Shown here piece after piece: positions 7,206 to 15,480 of a stretch of 50,316 bases of DNA. The position numbers and the translations under genes are program-made. Each line of letters begins with the position of its first letter. Position 1 is the stretch's first letter. The DNA comes from Nanobdellota archaeon (lineage in GTDB: Archaea; Nanobdellota; Nanobdellia; SCGC-AAA011-G17; ARS1403): NCBI GenBank assembly GCA_002688095.1, contig NZCA01000004.1:38341-88656 (forward strand). Direction: 5' to 3'. The notes beneath the pieces are model-generated. The model searched no databases. It saw only the letters and a program-made list of their open reading frames with translations, and was not told where the DNA came from.

Positions 7206-7312
7206 CGCCTCGGGCAGGACTTGAACCTACGACCTTATGATTAACAGTCATATGCTCTACCTATTGCTCGGGCCGGAATACAGGACTCAAAAACCCTCTG
7301 AGCTACCGAGGC
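7206..7312 (-). tRNA. tRNA-Asn (GUU) with a D-loop intron
   Basis: After removing 34 nt (7264-7297) the RNA folds perfectly: acceptor GCCTCGG/CCGAGGC, D arm GCTC-AGTAGGTA-GAGC, anticodon stem TATGA/TCATA with loop CTGTTAA (anticodon GTT), T stem GTAGG/CCTGC, discriminator G as expected for tRNA-Asn. CCA is not encoded, unlike the neighbouring tRNA-Ile. Without removing the insertion the D loop would be far too long. Confidence 0.92.
7264..7297 (-). other. 34-nt archaeal tRNA intron in the D loop of tRNA-Asn
   Basis: In the precursor the exon GCTC pairs with an intron GAGC (4-bp central helix). It is flanked by 3-nt bulges AGA and AAT, then an intron helix GGGTT/GGCCC that includes two G-U pairs. 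Cutting each bulge after its second base gives exactly the expected mature D loop. The outer exon helix is missing, so this is a relaxed bulge-helix-bulge motif of the kind the archaeal splicing endonuclease accepts in some lineages. The position is in the D loop, after base 15, not the usual 37/38. Confidence 0.85.
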
Positions 7313-7388
7313 TTAATTAAAGAACTAAATATTTTAGGTTAAAAAGCTTTCCCTATAAGAAACTGCTTTTATTCAGAAAGAAGGGGAT

Positions 7389-7667
7389 TTAATATATCGG
7401 GATTATGATTGGGAAGGATTCTGGAGGCGGAGCCTCAGAATAGATGCAGGCTTCTAATTCACACCTTATCAATGTACTCCCTATTTGGACTGCCTTTTCA
7501 ATTTTCTCAGGGTTATGATGGATTCCGCCTGTGAGATTATGACCTTGGACAACTAAAGCAACATAATGGGAACACTCTAATCTTTGACATTCTCTAGAAT
7601 TTGGATAGTAAGAAAATATGGTTTTATTAGGAAAAATGGGTTTTTTAAGGGTTTCGTAGAGAAAATT
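7389..7667 (-). other. Open frame with no standard start codon; possible gene with a non-standard start, or a remnant
   Basis: The stretch 7313-7696 has no ordinary gene. One minus-strand frame is open for 92 codons to a TAA at 7389-7391 and reads like real protein in its middle (CSHYVALVVQGHNLTGGIHH, then EKIEKAVQIGSTLIRCELEA). There is no ATG, GTG or TTG before the motif-rich part; an ATT at 7637 lies about 33 nt downstream of an A+T-rich TATA-like element (7664-7677), so initiation at ATT is conceivable. I do not recognise the family. It could also be a decayed gene or a structured RNA, given the hairpin at its 3' end. Confidence 0.35.
7419..7440. repeat. Strong hairpin (inverted repeat)
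   Basis: Arms TTCTG+AGGC and GCCT+CAGAA pair over 9 bp with one bulged G and a GGA loop. This is much more GC-rich than its surroundings. It lies near the end of the unassigned minus-strand frame and may act in transcript ending or be part of an RNA. Confidence 0.5.
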
Positions 7668-7696
7668 TTATATTATATGAGAAAGTCTATATCCTT

Positions 7697-8449
7697 ATGC
7701 CCAAGGCAAAAAAAAATTTAAAAGATAAATTAAGTAGAATGGAAGCTATTCCTAGATTAAAGAAGAAAAAATTAAGATTAATTTTCAGACAATTAAATGA
7801 TATTAGAGAGGAATATAACAAAGATAGGTATGAAAAACTTAAAAAGGAACTTGCAGCTTTGTGCAGGGCTCAACAGGATTTGTCAAATGAATTTGCTAAA
7901 GTTAATAACTCAAGAATGGAAGAAAAACCAGATCATAAATATTTATTTTTATTTGTGAGTGCTATGCGTGCTCTTCTAAAAGGGGGTGAAACCTATAATA
8001 AGGGGTATAAGCTTAGAAGTCCACTTATTTTTGAGATGAGTCATTTGAAAACGAATTATGAAGAATTTACCCAGAAAATGTATACTGTAGAAGGTCATGA
8101 AGCTATGTCAAAAATAAAAGAACTTTATCCAAAATTCATAAATGTAGAATTTGGATTAAGTCGTATAGGATATTTATGTGAAGAAATAAGGGGTTTAGCA
8201 AGGCATGGTATAAGAATACTAAATTCTTTAATATCCCCCACATCTATACTTAAAAAAGAAGATAGGGGATATAGGGAAGCTGTAGAAGAAGCAAAAACAC
8301 ATACGGTCGCTAATATGGGATTAGTAGAAGATTTAACCGAGGAAACAGATGTAGAAAGAAATTTAGCTAGACAATTAAAAAAAGATTTTCTATATTATGG
8401 TACAAAAGGACAGCTTGTAATTGAAAAAATTAAAGAATTAAGGGGTTAA
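7697..8449 (+). CDS. Helical protein, unknown
   Basis: 250 residues, not recognised. The N-terminal third is very basic and predicted to form coiled coils (KKKKLRLIF, YEKLKKELAALCRAQ); the remainder looks helical, with no signal peptide or membrane segment. No catalytic motif stands out. A TATA-like sequence TTTTATATTAT at 7666-7676 lies about 25 nt before the ATG, so the mRNA is probably leaderless. The stop codon falls on the tail fragment of the displaced topoisomerase VI-A gene on the other strand. It was probably the neighbour of the original topoisomerase end before the nuclease gene was inserted. Confidence 0.7.
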   Translation: MPKAKKNLKDKLSRMEAIPRLKKKKLRLIFRQLNDIREEYNKDRYEKLKKELAALCRAQQDLSNEFAKVNNSRMEEKPDHKYLFLFVSAMRALLKGGETYNKGYKLRSPLIFEMSHLKTNYEEFTQKMYTVEGHEAMSKIKELYPKFINVEFGLSRIGYLCEEIRGLARHGIRILNSLISPTSILKKEDRGYREAVEEAKTHTVANMGLVEDLTEETDVERNLARQLKKDFLYYGTKGQLVIEKIKELRG

Positions 8450-8505
8450 TCTAAGAAATCTTCAGATTTTATTTTTTCTGGAAGGTAAGTATCTGTAATG
8501 AAACT
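8446..8505 (-). pseudogene. Displaced 3' tail of the topoisomerase VI-A gene
   Basis: On the minus strand the codons read SFITDTYLPEKIKSEDFLD and then stop. The intact topoisomerase VI-A gene ends SFISEKYLPEKIKNKDFID and then stop, 14 of 19 identical by eye. Upstream of this fragment the frame soon closes. It is therefore a detached duplicate of the gene's end, now separated from the working gene by the LAGLIDADG gene at 8546-9658. The two copies differ at many third positions, so they were not made by a recent local duplication; one may come from another species. Confidence 0.75.
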
Positions 8506-8545
8506 GGGGACAATCTATTTAAAGATTAAAGTATATAAAGATACC

Positions 8546-9658
8546 ATGAAAATCAATACATTAAAGCTTGTTCCTGAAGATTGGATTATTAAAGACCTTG
8601 GCAAAAATATAGAATTATGTTACAAAGCAACAAAGGGGAAAGGTCCAAAACCATTCATTTTTCCAAAATACATCCAAATAGATGAAAAATTTATAGAAGG
8701 AATTGGATTATTTTTGGGAGATAGTGATCTAAATAGAAAAGAAAAAAACCATATTACCTACTGTTCTAAAGATAAGGACATTGCAAATCATGCTTTAAAT
8801 TTTTTAAAAAAATATTTTTTTATAGATCTTAAAGATATTACTTTTACAGTCCAATATAGACAAGAGAATAAAGGATTAAAAGAAGAATGGTCAGATTATT
8901 TGGATATTCCTAAAGAAAAAATCCTAACAAGATTTTCAGATAGACATGGAAATGAGTGTATTCATATTCAGGTTAATGGTGCCGTTTTTAGAAAAATGTT
9001 TGAAATTATTATAGAGAATTTACTTAAGATGGATTTTATGGGCAATCCTCTGCTGAGAAGATCTATTTTAAGAGGTTTATTTGCTGCAGAAGGGAATATT
9101 GGAATTGATTATAAAGAAAAGAAAGACTATGTCTCTCAAATTACTTTTGATTTACATAGAAAAGAAACGCATATAGAAAAAATAATTACTAGTTGCTTAG
9201 ATGTAGAGGATGTAAGGCACAAAGTAGTAAATCGGGAGAATAGGAATAGTAAGGAGATTATAATTTTCAACTGGAATAATTATAAAAAATTCTGGGAAAT
9301 AAGATTATTTGATCTTTGTCAAAGAAAAAAGAATAAATTCTTGGATATTATGCATAATCTTAAGGTCTCTTGTTTTTTAGAAGATGGTTATCGTAAAGAA
9401 TTGTTTAACCAGCAGAAATTAAAACAGAAAGAAATTGCTAAAATGATTAATTCTTGGCAAGGTAATGTTTCTAAGACCTTGAAGGGCGAACTTGGGATTG
9501 TTATGGAAGGATTTTGTAAACTGAATAAAAGGGTAAATTACCCTAATCCCTTGGATAAACTCATTAAGATTAATATTGGAAGTTTAACTACTTTAGAGAA
9601 TAATGAAGAAAATAAACAATTTATTGAATATTTATACCGGGTAAAATCTAATCAATAA
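8546..9658 (+). CDS. LAGLIDADG homing endonuclease inserted at the 3' end of topoisomerase VI-A
   Basis: 370 residues from ATG 8546. Two LAGLIDADG helices are seen, FIEGIGLFLGDSDL and ILRGLFAAEGNI; the acidic residues D and E are kept. The C-terminal ~100 residues include an HTH-like segment (LKQKEIAKMINSWQGNVSKT). An upstream ATG at 8498 exists, but CTATTTAAAG at 8515-8524 is well placed as a TATA box for a leaderless start at 8546, and 8498 lies inside the displaced topoisomerase tail. The stop overlaps the converging topoisomerase VI-A stop by 11 nt. This arrangement fits a mobile gene that brought a replacement tail with it. Confidence 0.85.
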   Translation: MKINTLKLVPEDWIIKDLGKNIELCYKATKGKGPKPFIFPKYIQIDEKFIEGIGLFLGDSDLNRKEKNHITYCSKDKDIANHALNFLKKYFFIDLKDITFTVQYRQENKGLKEEWSDYLDIPKEKILTRFSDRHGNECIHIQVNGAVFRKMFEIIIENLLKMDFMGNPLLRRSILRGLFAAEGNIGIDYKEKKDYVSQITFDLHRKETHIEKIITSCLDVEDVRHKVVNRENRNSKEIIIFNWNNYKKFWEIRLFDLCQRKKNKFLDIMHNLKVSCFLEDGYRKELFNQQKLKQKEIAKMINSWQGNVSKTLKGELGIVMEGFCKLNKRVNYPNPLDKLIKINIGSLTTLENNEENKQFIEYLYRVKSNQ

Positions 9659-10736
9659 AGTCCTTGTTTTTGATCTTTTCAGGGAGGTATTTTTCAGAGA
9701 TAAAACTTATTCCCTTGCTACTTAAGGCTTGTATCTCTGCCTTAGCACCCAGTTTTTTAAGTGCTGCAAATTCTTTTTGCCATGCTTTGTTATCTTTAAA
9801 CCAGGCATAATTTTGAATTTGTTTTAATCTACTTAGATCCGTATCTTTGAATTTAATTAAATGCTTTTCAAGTTTGTATTTTTCAATATCATTTGTAGTT
9901 ATTCCTAAGAATCTAACAGAAGGAATAGCCATTTTTCCTGATATGTGGGCCAAGTTAATTGAGCCAAAGCGAATAACAGAATAGATGTAATGTCCCCAAC
10001 TGTCAAGGTCAGTCAATACATAAATAGGTAACTTATGCTCTTTAGTTAATCTTTGGAGTAATCTTCGTATACCTCTTGTAGTTTGACCTTGGGAAGACAT
10101 GATGATACAATTTTGTTTTTCCCAGAATTTATCTTCATGTAATCTTTCCCATACTGCAGCCTTCTCCATATATAAAATATATTTGGCTGTGACTTTTTTG
10201 AATTTAATATCTTCAACATTAGATGGAATGGACCAACCTCCAGAACCTAATTTAGACCAATCAATTGTATCCCCTTTATCTTCAATTACAACTTTTCCCG
10301 CAACAGAACCGTTTTTATTGGCATTTACATTTAATTGTTCCCGGCTTTGATCTGTTACTAATTCTAAATCTTCTATAACGGAATCAGATTCTGGTTGGTC
10401 ATCTACAAGATTTACTTTAGTTCCTGGAATTGTTCTCTTAGCCATGTAAAAAACATCCCTTAGAGAAGCGTGTTTACCATCTTTGATTAAATTATGACTA
10501 ATGGCGGCTACTTCTAAAGTTTGTAAGAATTTTTTAGCGTGAGCAATATGGAAAAAATATCTAGCAGAGACTTTACTACCTAATTGAACTGTTTTGGTTT
10601 TTTCATCAAATTTTATATTAGATAAGGCCCTTATCGGTATGGCTATCTCAGGGTTTTTCCCTTTCTTAATTTGTTTTACAATATCCTTACCTAGATTTTC
10701 TAGAGCCAAGAGTTGTTTGTTTTTCCCTTTTGCCAT
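9648..10736 (-). CDS. top6A: DNA topoisomerase VI subunit A
   Basis: The Spo11-like strand-cutting subunit of the type IIB topoisomerase. 362 residues, normal length. The catalytic tyrosine is Y97 in SLRDVFYMAKRT. The Toprim domain shows the glutamate in MEKAAVWERL and the acidic motif DLDSWGHYI. Translation starts inside the end of subunit B (50-nt overlap in another frame), so the two are translationally coupled. The last ~19 codons are duplicated on the far side of the LAGLIDADG gene, so the present C-terminus may be a replacement. The nearby sequence is otherwise continuous, so the enzyme should be functional. Confidence 0.95.
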   Translation of the reverse strand: MAKGKNKQLLALENLGKDIVKQIKKGKNPEIAIPIRALSNIKFDEKTKTVQLGSKVSARYFFHIAHAKKFLQTLEVAAISHNLIKDGKHASLRDVFYMAKRTIPGTKVNLVDDQPESDSVIEDLELVTDQSREQLNVNANKNGSVAGKVVIEDKGDTIDWSKLGSGGWSIPSNVEDIKFKKVTAKYILYMEKAAVWERLHEDKFWEKQNCIIMSSQGQTTRGIRRLLQRLTKEHKLPIYVLTDLDSWGHYIYSVIRFGSINLAHISGKMAIPSVRFLGITTNDIEKYKLEKHLIKFKDTDLSRLKQIQNYAWFKDNKAWQKEFAALKKLGAKAEIQALSSKGISFISEKYLPEKIKNKDFID

Positions 10737-13700
10737 GTTTTTTTACCTTTTTAGTGGAACTTGTCCTCTTTACTTCAGTTTTTTTTGTTGGTTTTTTAAT
10801 TTCTTTCTTTTCTTTGTGAACGTTCTTTTTTTGCGGGGTTGAAAGGGGCGCATCCCCTTCTTCTTCTGGAATTAAATCCTTTAAAGATTTTTTTAAGGTT
10901 TTAGTTAATTTAGATGTTATTTGGTCTTTATTTTCTTTAGTTAGTCTATTTAAAGAGGAAGCTATTTCGGGTATAAATTTTTCAAATAATCCTGCTCTTT
11001 CTTTTTGTTCTCTAACCCTAACTGTTTTTCTAATATGGGAGGCTAATTTTCTACCACATTCTTGAATAGCTAATTTAATTTGTTTAATAATTTCGGGATA
11101 ATGGGCTATGGCTTCTTTAGATTCGGATGTAAACGGAACCCAAACAGAGGCCATGTGAATTACAAGCAAAACAGGTCCTACAGGTAGTGCACCCCGTGAT
11201 TGAGACATATTATAGTTTCTCCAATTTGTTTCAATTACCGATTTTGTTATAGCGCAGGCGGATTGTTGATATTGCAAAGGAACCCTATTAGCAAATCTAA
11301 GCAAGGTCATTGATTTATCAGAAGGTATTTGTCCTCCAAATGCAATGCAAGTTTCTATTTGAAAGGGGTTACCCCTATAAACAGAAGCTGGACGAGTTAC
11401 GGAAGCAAAAAATTCTCCGGGGATTTCTTTTTCCATAGAAGTTTGAAGAGCTTCAGCTCCGATTGGAGATAAACAATTAGTAGGAGGGGCAATTAATTTG
11501 GTGTTTTGAATAGCTTTGTAAAGTTTTTCAGCGTGATCCCTATCTAACTCTTTTGGTTTCATGGAAGGTTTGAATTCTATCTGTTCACAAACTTTTTTTA
11601 CCGTTTTAGAACTTAGTCTTATGAATTCTTTTGTTAAGAAAGCAGTTAATGTTTTAGCAGAAGTAGATTTTAACATGGAAATAAAAATGCCTAGTTCAAT
11701 TCCATGAGGGTGAGGTTTAATTTCCTTAGGTTCTACAGGTAATTGTTCAGAAGCTCTTGGGTAATGGACACGTTTGTTTTCAGGATCTATATAAGTTAAT
11801 TCTGCATGAGGATTAGCAATAACAGTCTGTTTTAGATATTCATCTACACCTCTAATGCCTTTTTGATAGATAGCTTCCATCTCTATTTCTACATTTATTC
11901 CATGGTCTTGATCCCAAGGGACTTCTTTATCTACAAGAATTTCTGGTTCGTTGTTTTTAGTATCTATTTTTAATTCATAATAATGGGCGGGTTTGTTTTT
12001 TCCTATTTTAGAAATAATTCTAGCTGGTTTTCCAGTTGTTAATTGACCGTATAAAACAGCTGCAGAGATTCCAATACCCTGTTGTCCTCTTGTGTTGTGA
12101 CAAGAAATACCTCCAAGGCCCCCTACAAAATTCTCACAATAAGGAACAGATAAATCGTAAACGTGCTCGTAACCTTTTTTGATTATTTCAATTTCTTTTA
12201 CTTGTAATAAGGATAAATCTTTGTGTATTAGTTGTTGAACAATTCTTTTAGATCCAGGATTAATATTGCATGAAAATTCTTTTGATTTTTCAATATCTTT
12301 TCCATATACATTAATGGAGTAAGCTTTAGATGGAAACTTTCCTAGTCCTTTGTTAATTCTTGGTTGTATAGAGGCCAGAACTCCTTGCATTAGCCAAAGG
12401 TAAAGAGTTTCATTAGCTAATTTTTTACTTGAAGTAGTTAGCATTAATTGATTTCTATTTTTTGTATTATGTCCATCTCCTTGATACAATGCATCTAAGA
12501 AGGTTTGTCTTAATTCTTGATTTGTTCTAAATATGAATTCTGGAATCTTTTTGTTTTTAGCACCCTTTCCGCAGAGATTTTTTATTAATTTTGTAAAAAT
12601 ATTTCCAAATAATTTAATTCTTATGATGGTTTCTCGTGGTTCAATGGTGAAGTTTAGCCCGAAGATTCTTGAGAAATTTATTATTTCATTAACGAATTTA
12701 TCTTCCTGCTTTCCAAATGTTAATCCTATCTGTCTTTTATCAAAATGTCCTTCTGCTACATAAAATCCTAGAAATTTGATAAATTCCTTGGTTAGGGGAA
12801 GTGTGATTGGGACTGTTGTTTCTTTTCCGTGTTGATAGGTTTTTATTATACAATCCTTTACTTTATTTTTTAAGTTTAATTTGTAAATAAGATGGAGTGG
12901 TAAAAATTGCTTTGTCTCGTATTGTTTAAGGCTGTCATCTAAAATATCTATTCCTTTAATTCTATAGAATCTTCTGCTCTTTGAAGTTTTTTTATGAATA
13001 ATTTCTGCTTTTTCTTTGATATTTCTTATTACTTTTTCTGGAATGTTATAAACGTACATCCAATTCTTTTCTATATCTTTTAGTGAGATATAATCTAAGA
13101 TGTTTATTTCTTTTAGATTCTCTATTTCAGGAAGTTTTGAAGGAACTAAAAGTTTGTCTCCTTGTTTTAATTTTCTAGCTTCTACTTCTTTTATGATTCC
13201 ATTTTCAGAGGTAAATAAACTATGACAACCCGTTACTTTTATTTCTCTATTTGTAGCTAATTTTACTTTTATAATTTCATTTCTTCTTTTATGTTTAATT
13301 ACTTGGCTAACTTTCCTAAATTTATAAGAATGGGTACTTTTGTCAAAACAAGGGACTTTTAGATCAAATACTTCTTTTTCTCCTTCTTGGTTTTTAATAT
13401 AATTAGCGATTAAGTCTCCGATTGGTGAGAGTTCTATTTTTCCTTTTCTCTTTACCATAACTGGTTCGTCGTGTGTTAGAGACTGTGCTAGTTTGAAAAA
13501 TTTAGAACCATATAATAATCTGGCAAAGATAAAGGGGATTTGTTTTTTTACAATTCCCGGCCCGTTGTCAGTTATGGAAATCAAGTATCTTTCTTCTTGT
13601 AATTGTTTTATTTTTACTTTAATTATGGGAAGAATCTTGGCTTCTTGGCAAGCATCTAAAGAATTATCTACTGCTTCTTTTATAGTGGTTAATAAGGCTC

Positions 13701-13806
13701 TTCGAGGATTGTCAAAACCCAATAAATGTCTGTTTCTAGTGAAGAATTCTGAGACTGAAATTGACTGTTGCTTTTTTGCTAATTCGTCTGCAATAGTTTT
13801 TGCCAT
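10687..13806 (-). CDS. top6B: DNA topoisomerase VI subunit B, interrupted by an intein
   Basis: ATPase subunit of topoisomerase VI. The precursor is 1039 residues; after removal of a 463-residue intein the protein is 576 residues, typical for the family. GHKL ATPase motifs: EAVDNSLDA (about 44-52), DNGPGI (80-85), and the lid GSKFFKLAQ joined to TRGQQGIGISAAVLYGQL across the intein. The transducer domain follows, then a Lys/Arg-rich tail of about 70 residues that overlaps subunit A's start. ATP binding dimerises B and drives strand passage by A. Expression of active enzyme depends on splicing. Confidence 0.96.
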   Translation of the reverse strand: MAKTIADELAKKQQSISVSEFFTRNRHLLGFDNPRRALLTTIKEAVDNSLDACQEAKILPIIKVKIKQLQEERYLISITDNGPGIVKKQIPFIFARLLYGSKFFKLAQSLTHDEPVMVKRKGKIELSPIGDLIANYIKNQEGEKEVFDLKVPCFDKSTHSYKFRKVSQVIKHKRRNEIIKVKLATNREIKVTGCHSLFTSENGIIKEVEARKLKQGDKLLVPSKLPEIENLKEINILDYISLKDIEKNWMYVYNIPEKVIRNIKEKAEIIHKKTSKSRRFYRIKGIDILDDSLKQYETKQFLPLHLIYKLNLKNKVKDCIIKTYQHGKETTVPITLPLTKEFIKFLGFYVAEGHFDKRQIGLTFGKQEDKFVNEIINFSRIFGLNFTIEPRETIIRIKLFGNIFTKLIKNLCGKGAKNKKIPEFIFRTNQELRQTFLDALYQGDGHNTKNRNQLMLTTSSKKLANETLYLWLMQGVLASIQPRINKGLGKFPSKAYSINVYGKDIEKSKEFSCNINPGSKRIVQQLIHKDLSLLQVKEIEIIKKGYEHVYDLSVPYCENFVGGLGGISCHNTRGQQGIGISAAVLYGQLTTGKPARIISKIGKNKPAHYYELKIDTKNNEPEILVDKEVPWDQDHGINVEIEMEAIYQKGIRGVDEYLKQTVIANPHAELTYIDPENKRVHYPRASEQLPVEPKEIKPHPHGIELGIFISMLKSTSAKTLTAFLTKEFIRLSSKTVKKVCEQIEFKPSMKPKELDRDHAEKLYKAIQNTKLIAPPTNCLSPIGAEALQTSMEKEIPGEFFASVTRPASVYRGNPFQIETCIAFGGQIPSDKSMTLLRFANRVPLQYQQSACAITKSVIETNWRNYNMSQSRGALPVGPVLLVIHMASVWVPFTSESKEAIAHYPEIIKQIKLAIQECGRKLASHIRKTVRVREQKERAGLFEKFIPEIASSLNRLTKENKDQITSKLTKTLKKSLKDLIPEEEGDAPLSTPQKKNVHKEKKEIKKPTKKTEVKRTSSTKKVKKHGKREKQTTLGSRKSR
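12094..13482 (-). mobile_element. Intein with LAGLIDADG endonuclease in topoisomerase VI-B
   Basis: Residues 109-571 of the precursor. It begins SLTHDEPV with Ser as first nucleophile, has a block-B-like TGCHSLF, two LAGLIDADG helices (LGFYVAEGH about 346-354; FLDALYQGDG about 436-445), block F YEHVYDLSVP and ends ISCHN with Thr as the +1 extein residue. All residues needed for splicing are present. It is inserted in the ATP-lid motif between KLAQ and TRGQQG, a strictly conserved site. It has both splicing and nuclease blocks, so it is a complete mobile intein by inspection. Confidence 0.93.
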
Positions 13807-13858
13807 TGATTTTTTAGAAATGGAAATGGTTAATAAAGTTTTGTTTTAAATAAGATTC

Positions 13859-14979
13859 ATGATAAGGCGAGTTTTAATTGTGGGGGGGGTCCTGCGGGAG
13901 CAGCTTGCGGTATTGAAACTGCTAGAAATGGTCTAGAAACTATTATTTTTGAGAAGGGGGAACATGGAAGGGAAAAAGTTTGTGGAGAAGGATTAATTCC
14001 TGATGCTCAAAGAGCTTTAAAACAATTAGGTGTGTTTGAAGAAGTTGAGAAAAGAGCTAAAAAGATTTCAAAAGCCATAATTTATGGATGGAAAGGGGAA
14101 GAAATTCCCGTGGATATGTCTTCTATGACCTTACAAAGAAAGAAATTAGACCAAATTTTAAGAGATGAAGTTGAAAATCAAGGAGGTATTATCTTGTATG
14201 AATCTCCAATAAAAGAAGTTGAGATAAGAGAGAAAGGTGTGGATGTTAAAGATATAAGTGGTAACTCTTATGAAGGAGATATTTTAGTTTTGGCTACTGG
14301 TGCAGATATTAAATTAGCTAGTAGTTTGTGTTTTGAATTTTCAAGACCAGAGGCTTTTGCAGTTAGAGGATATATACCAAATAAAGAAGATCTTAGAGAC
14401 TTGCTTTTTTGGATGGACGATGAACTTTCTTCTGGTTATTATTGGGCATTTCCTTGTCCAGGGAATGTTATTAATGTAGGAGTTGGAAATTTTGGATTGG
14501 AAAAAGTAAAATTAAAAAAATTATTGGGGGGATTTGTAAGAGAAAATTTTGATGAGAGGTCTGTTTTAGATATGAAAGGCGCTCCAATAAGGTGTGGGTT
14601 AAGAGAAGGTCCTTTTTATAGTGATAGAGTGGTTCTTGTTGGAGAAAATGTTAGTACTACTTATAATCTAACAGGCGAGGGAATTGGGAAGGCAATGGAG
14701 TCGGGTATGTTGGCTGGAGAGGTTATTAACAAAATAAAAGACCATTATTCTGAAAGGGGTTTGAAGGAATACTGTCTTGGATTAGAAAAAACTAAGGGGT
14801 TTCATGAAGCTTATACTTTTGCCTTGGGCCTAATGTCTAGACCTGTTAAGAATTATTTATTCACTAAACTCCTAAAATATTCCTCTAAAGCAAGAAAAAC
14901 ATTGGCTTTGATTGTAAGAAAAGATGCAGATCCTGGAAAAGTCTTTTCTTTTAGGGGTTTTATGAAAAATTTACTTTAA
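13859..14979 (+). pseudogene. Geranylgeranyl reductase family protein, frameshifted in a G tract
   Basis: FAD-dependent reductase family that saturates isoprenoid chains of archaeal membrane lipids. The frame starts MIRRVLIVG, meets a run of eight G (13882-13889), and the protein continues in another frame as GGPAGAACGIETA, VCGEGLIPDA, and later GENVSTTYNLTGEGIGKA, all expected. Nine G would give the family's VGGGPAG dinucleotide motif. From 14032 on, the frame is open to 14979. One missing G is either a real mutation, a phase-variable tract or a homopolymer sequencing error. The rest of the gene shows no decay, which favours error or a very recent change. Confidence 0.85.
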
Positions 14980-15480
14980 AGAATGCATTTTCTCTTCTAA
15001 AGTTTTGTAAACAGGACCATGAGGGGCTCCAGATAAGATATCCTGGATAGCAAGTCGGGCAATTTGAACATTTTCTACTTTGCCAATAATACTTACGGTT
15101 TTACCATAAATGGATATATGAATGTCACACATATTTTCGATAAATTTTCTACATTTACCTTTGGTTCCAATTAAACGAGATTTAATTCTTTTTAATTTGT
15201 CTTTGGATTTTCCTGCAAAAGAAGTTATGTCGATTAATTCAAAACAATTTTCTTCGTCTAATAAACTTAAAGCCACTTCTGGATTAAAGCCCCGACCAAT
15301 TGCTTTGATAATAAGTTCGGTTTGAAAAACAGCCATAGAGGTGCCTTGAATATCAACTAAACCCTCCTGAGAATCAATTTTTAATTTTGTTTTTGTCTTT
15401 TTCTCTAAGAGTCTTTTGGTTTTGCCTTTAACACCCACTAGAACTGCGATTCTCGCCTTAGGAATTTTTAATTCTGACAT
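14971..15480 (-). CDS. Dim2/Pno1-like KH-domain RNA-binding protein
   Basis: 169 residues with two KH units: the first around VGVKGKTKRLLEKKT and the second around LIGTKGKCRKFIE, both with GxxG loops. This is the archaeal homologue of Pno1/Dim2, which binds the 3' end of small-subunit rRNA during maturation. The ATG immediately follows the TAA of aIF1A, so they form one transcription unit, an archaeal pairing often seen. The usual neighbour Rio kinase is not here. Its 3' end overlaps the reductase gene on the other strand by 9 nt. Confidence 0.88.
   Translation of the reverse strand: MSELKIPKARIAVLVGVKGKTKRLLEKKTKTKLKIDSQEGLVDIQGTSMAVFQTELIIKAIGRGFNPEVALSLLDEENCFELIDITSFAGKSKDKLKRIKSRLIGTKGKCRKFIENMCDIHISIYGKTVSIIGKVENVQIARLAIQDILSGAPHGPVYKTLEEKMHSLK

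Noticed and set aside
7131-7206. Possible displaced 5' fragment of tRNA-Ile upstream of its nuclease gene, by analogy with topoisomerase VI-A
   Set aside because: Only a weak GTAGC...TTA resemblance is present; no stem of the tRNA can be matched.
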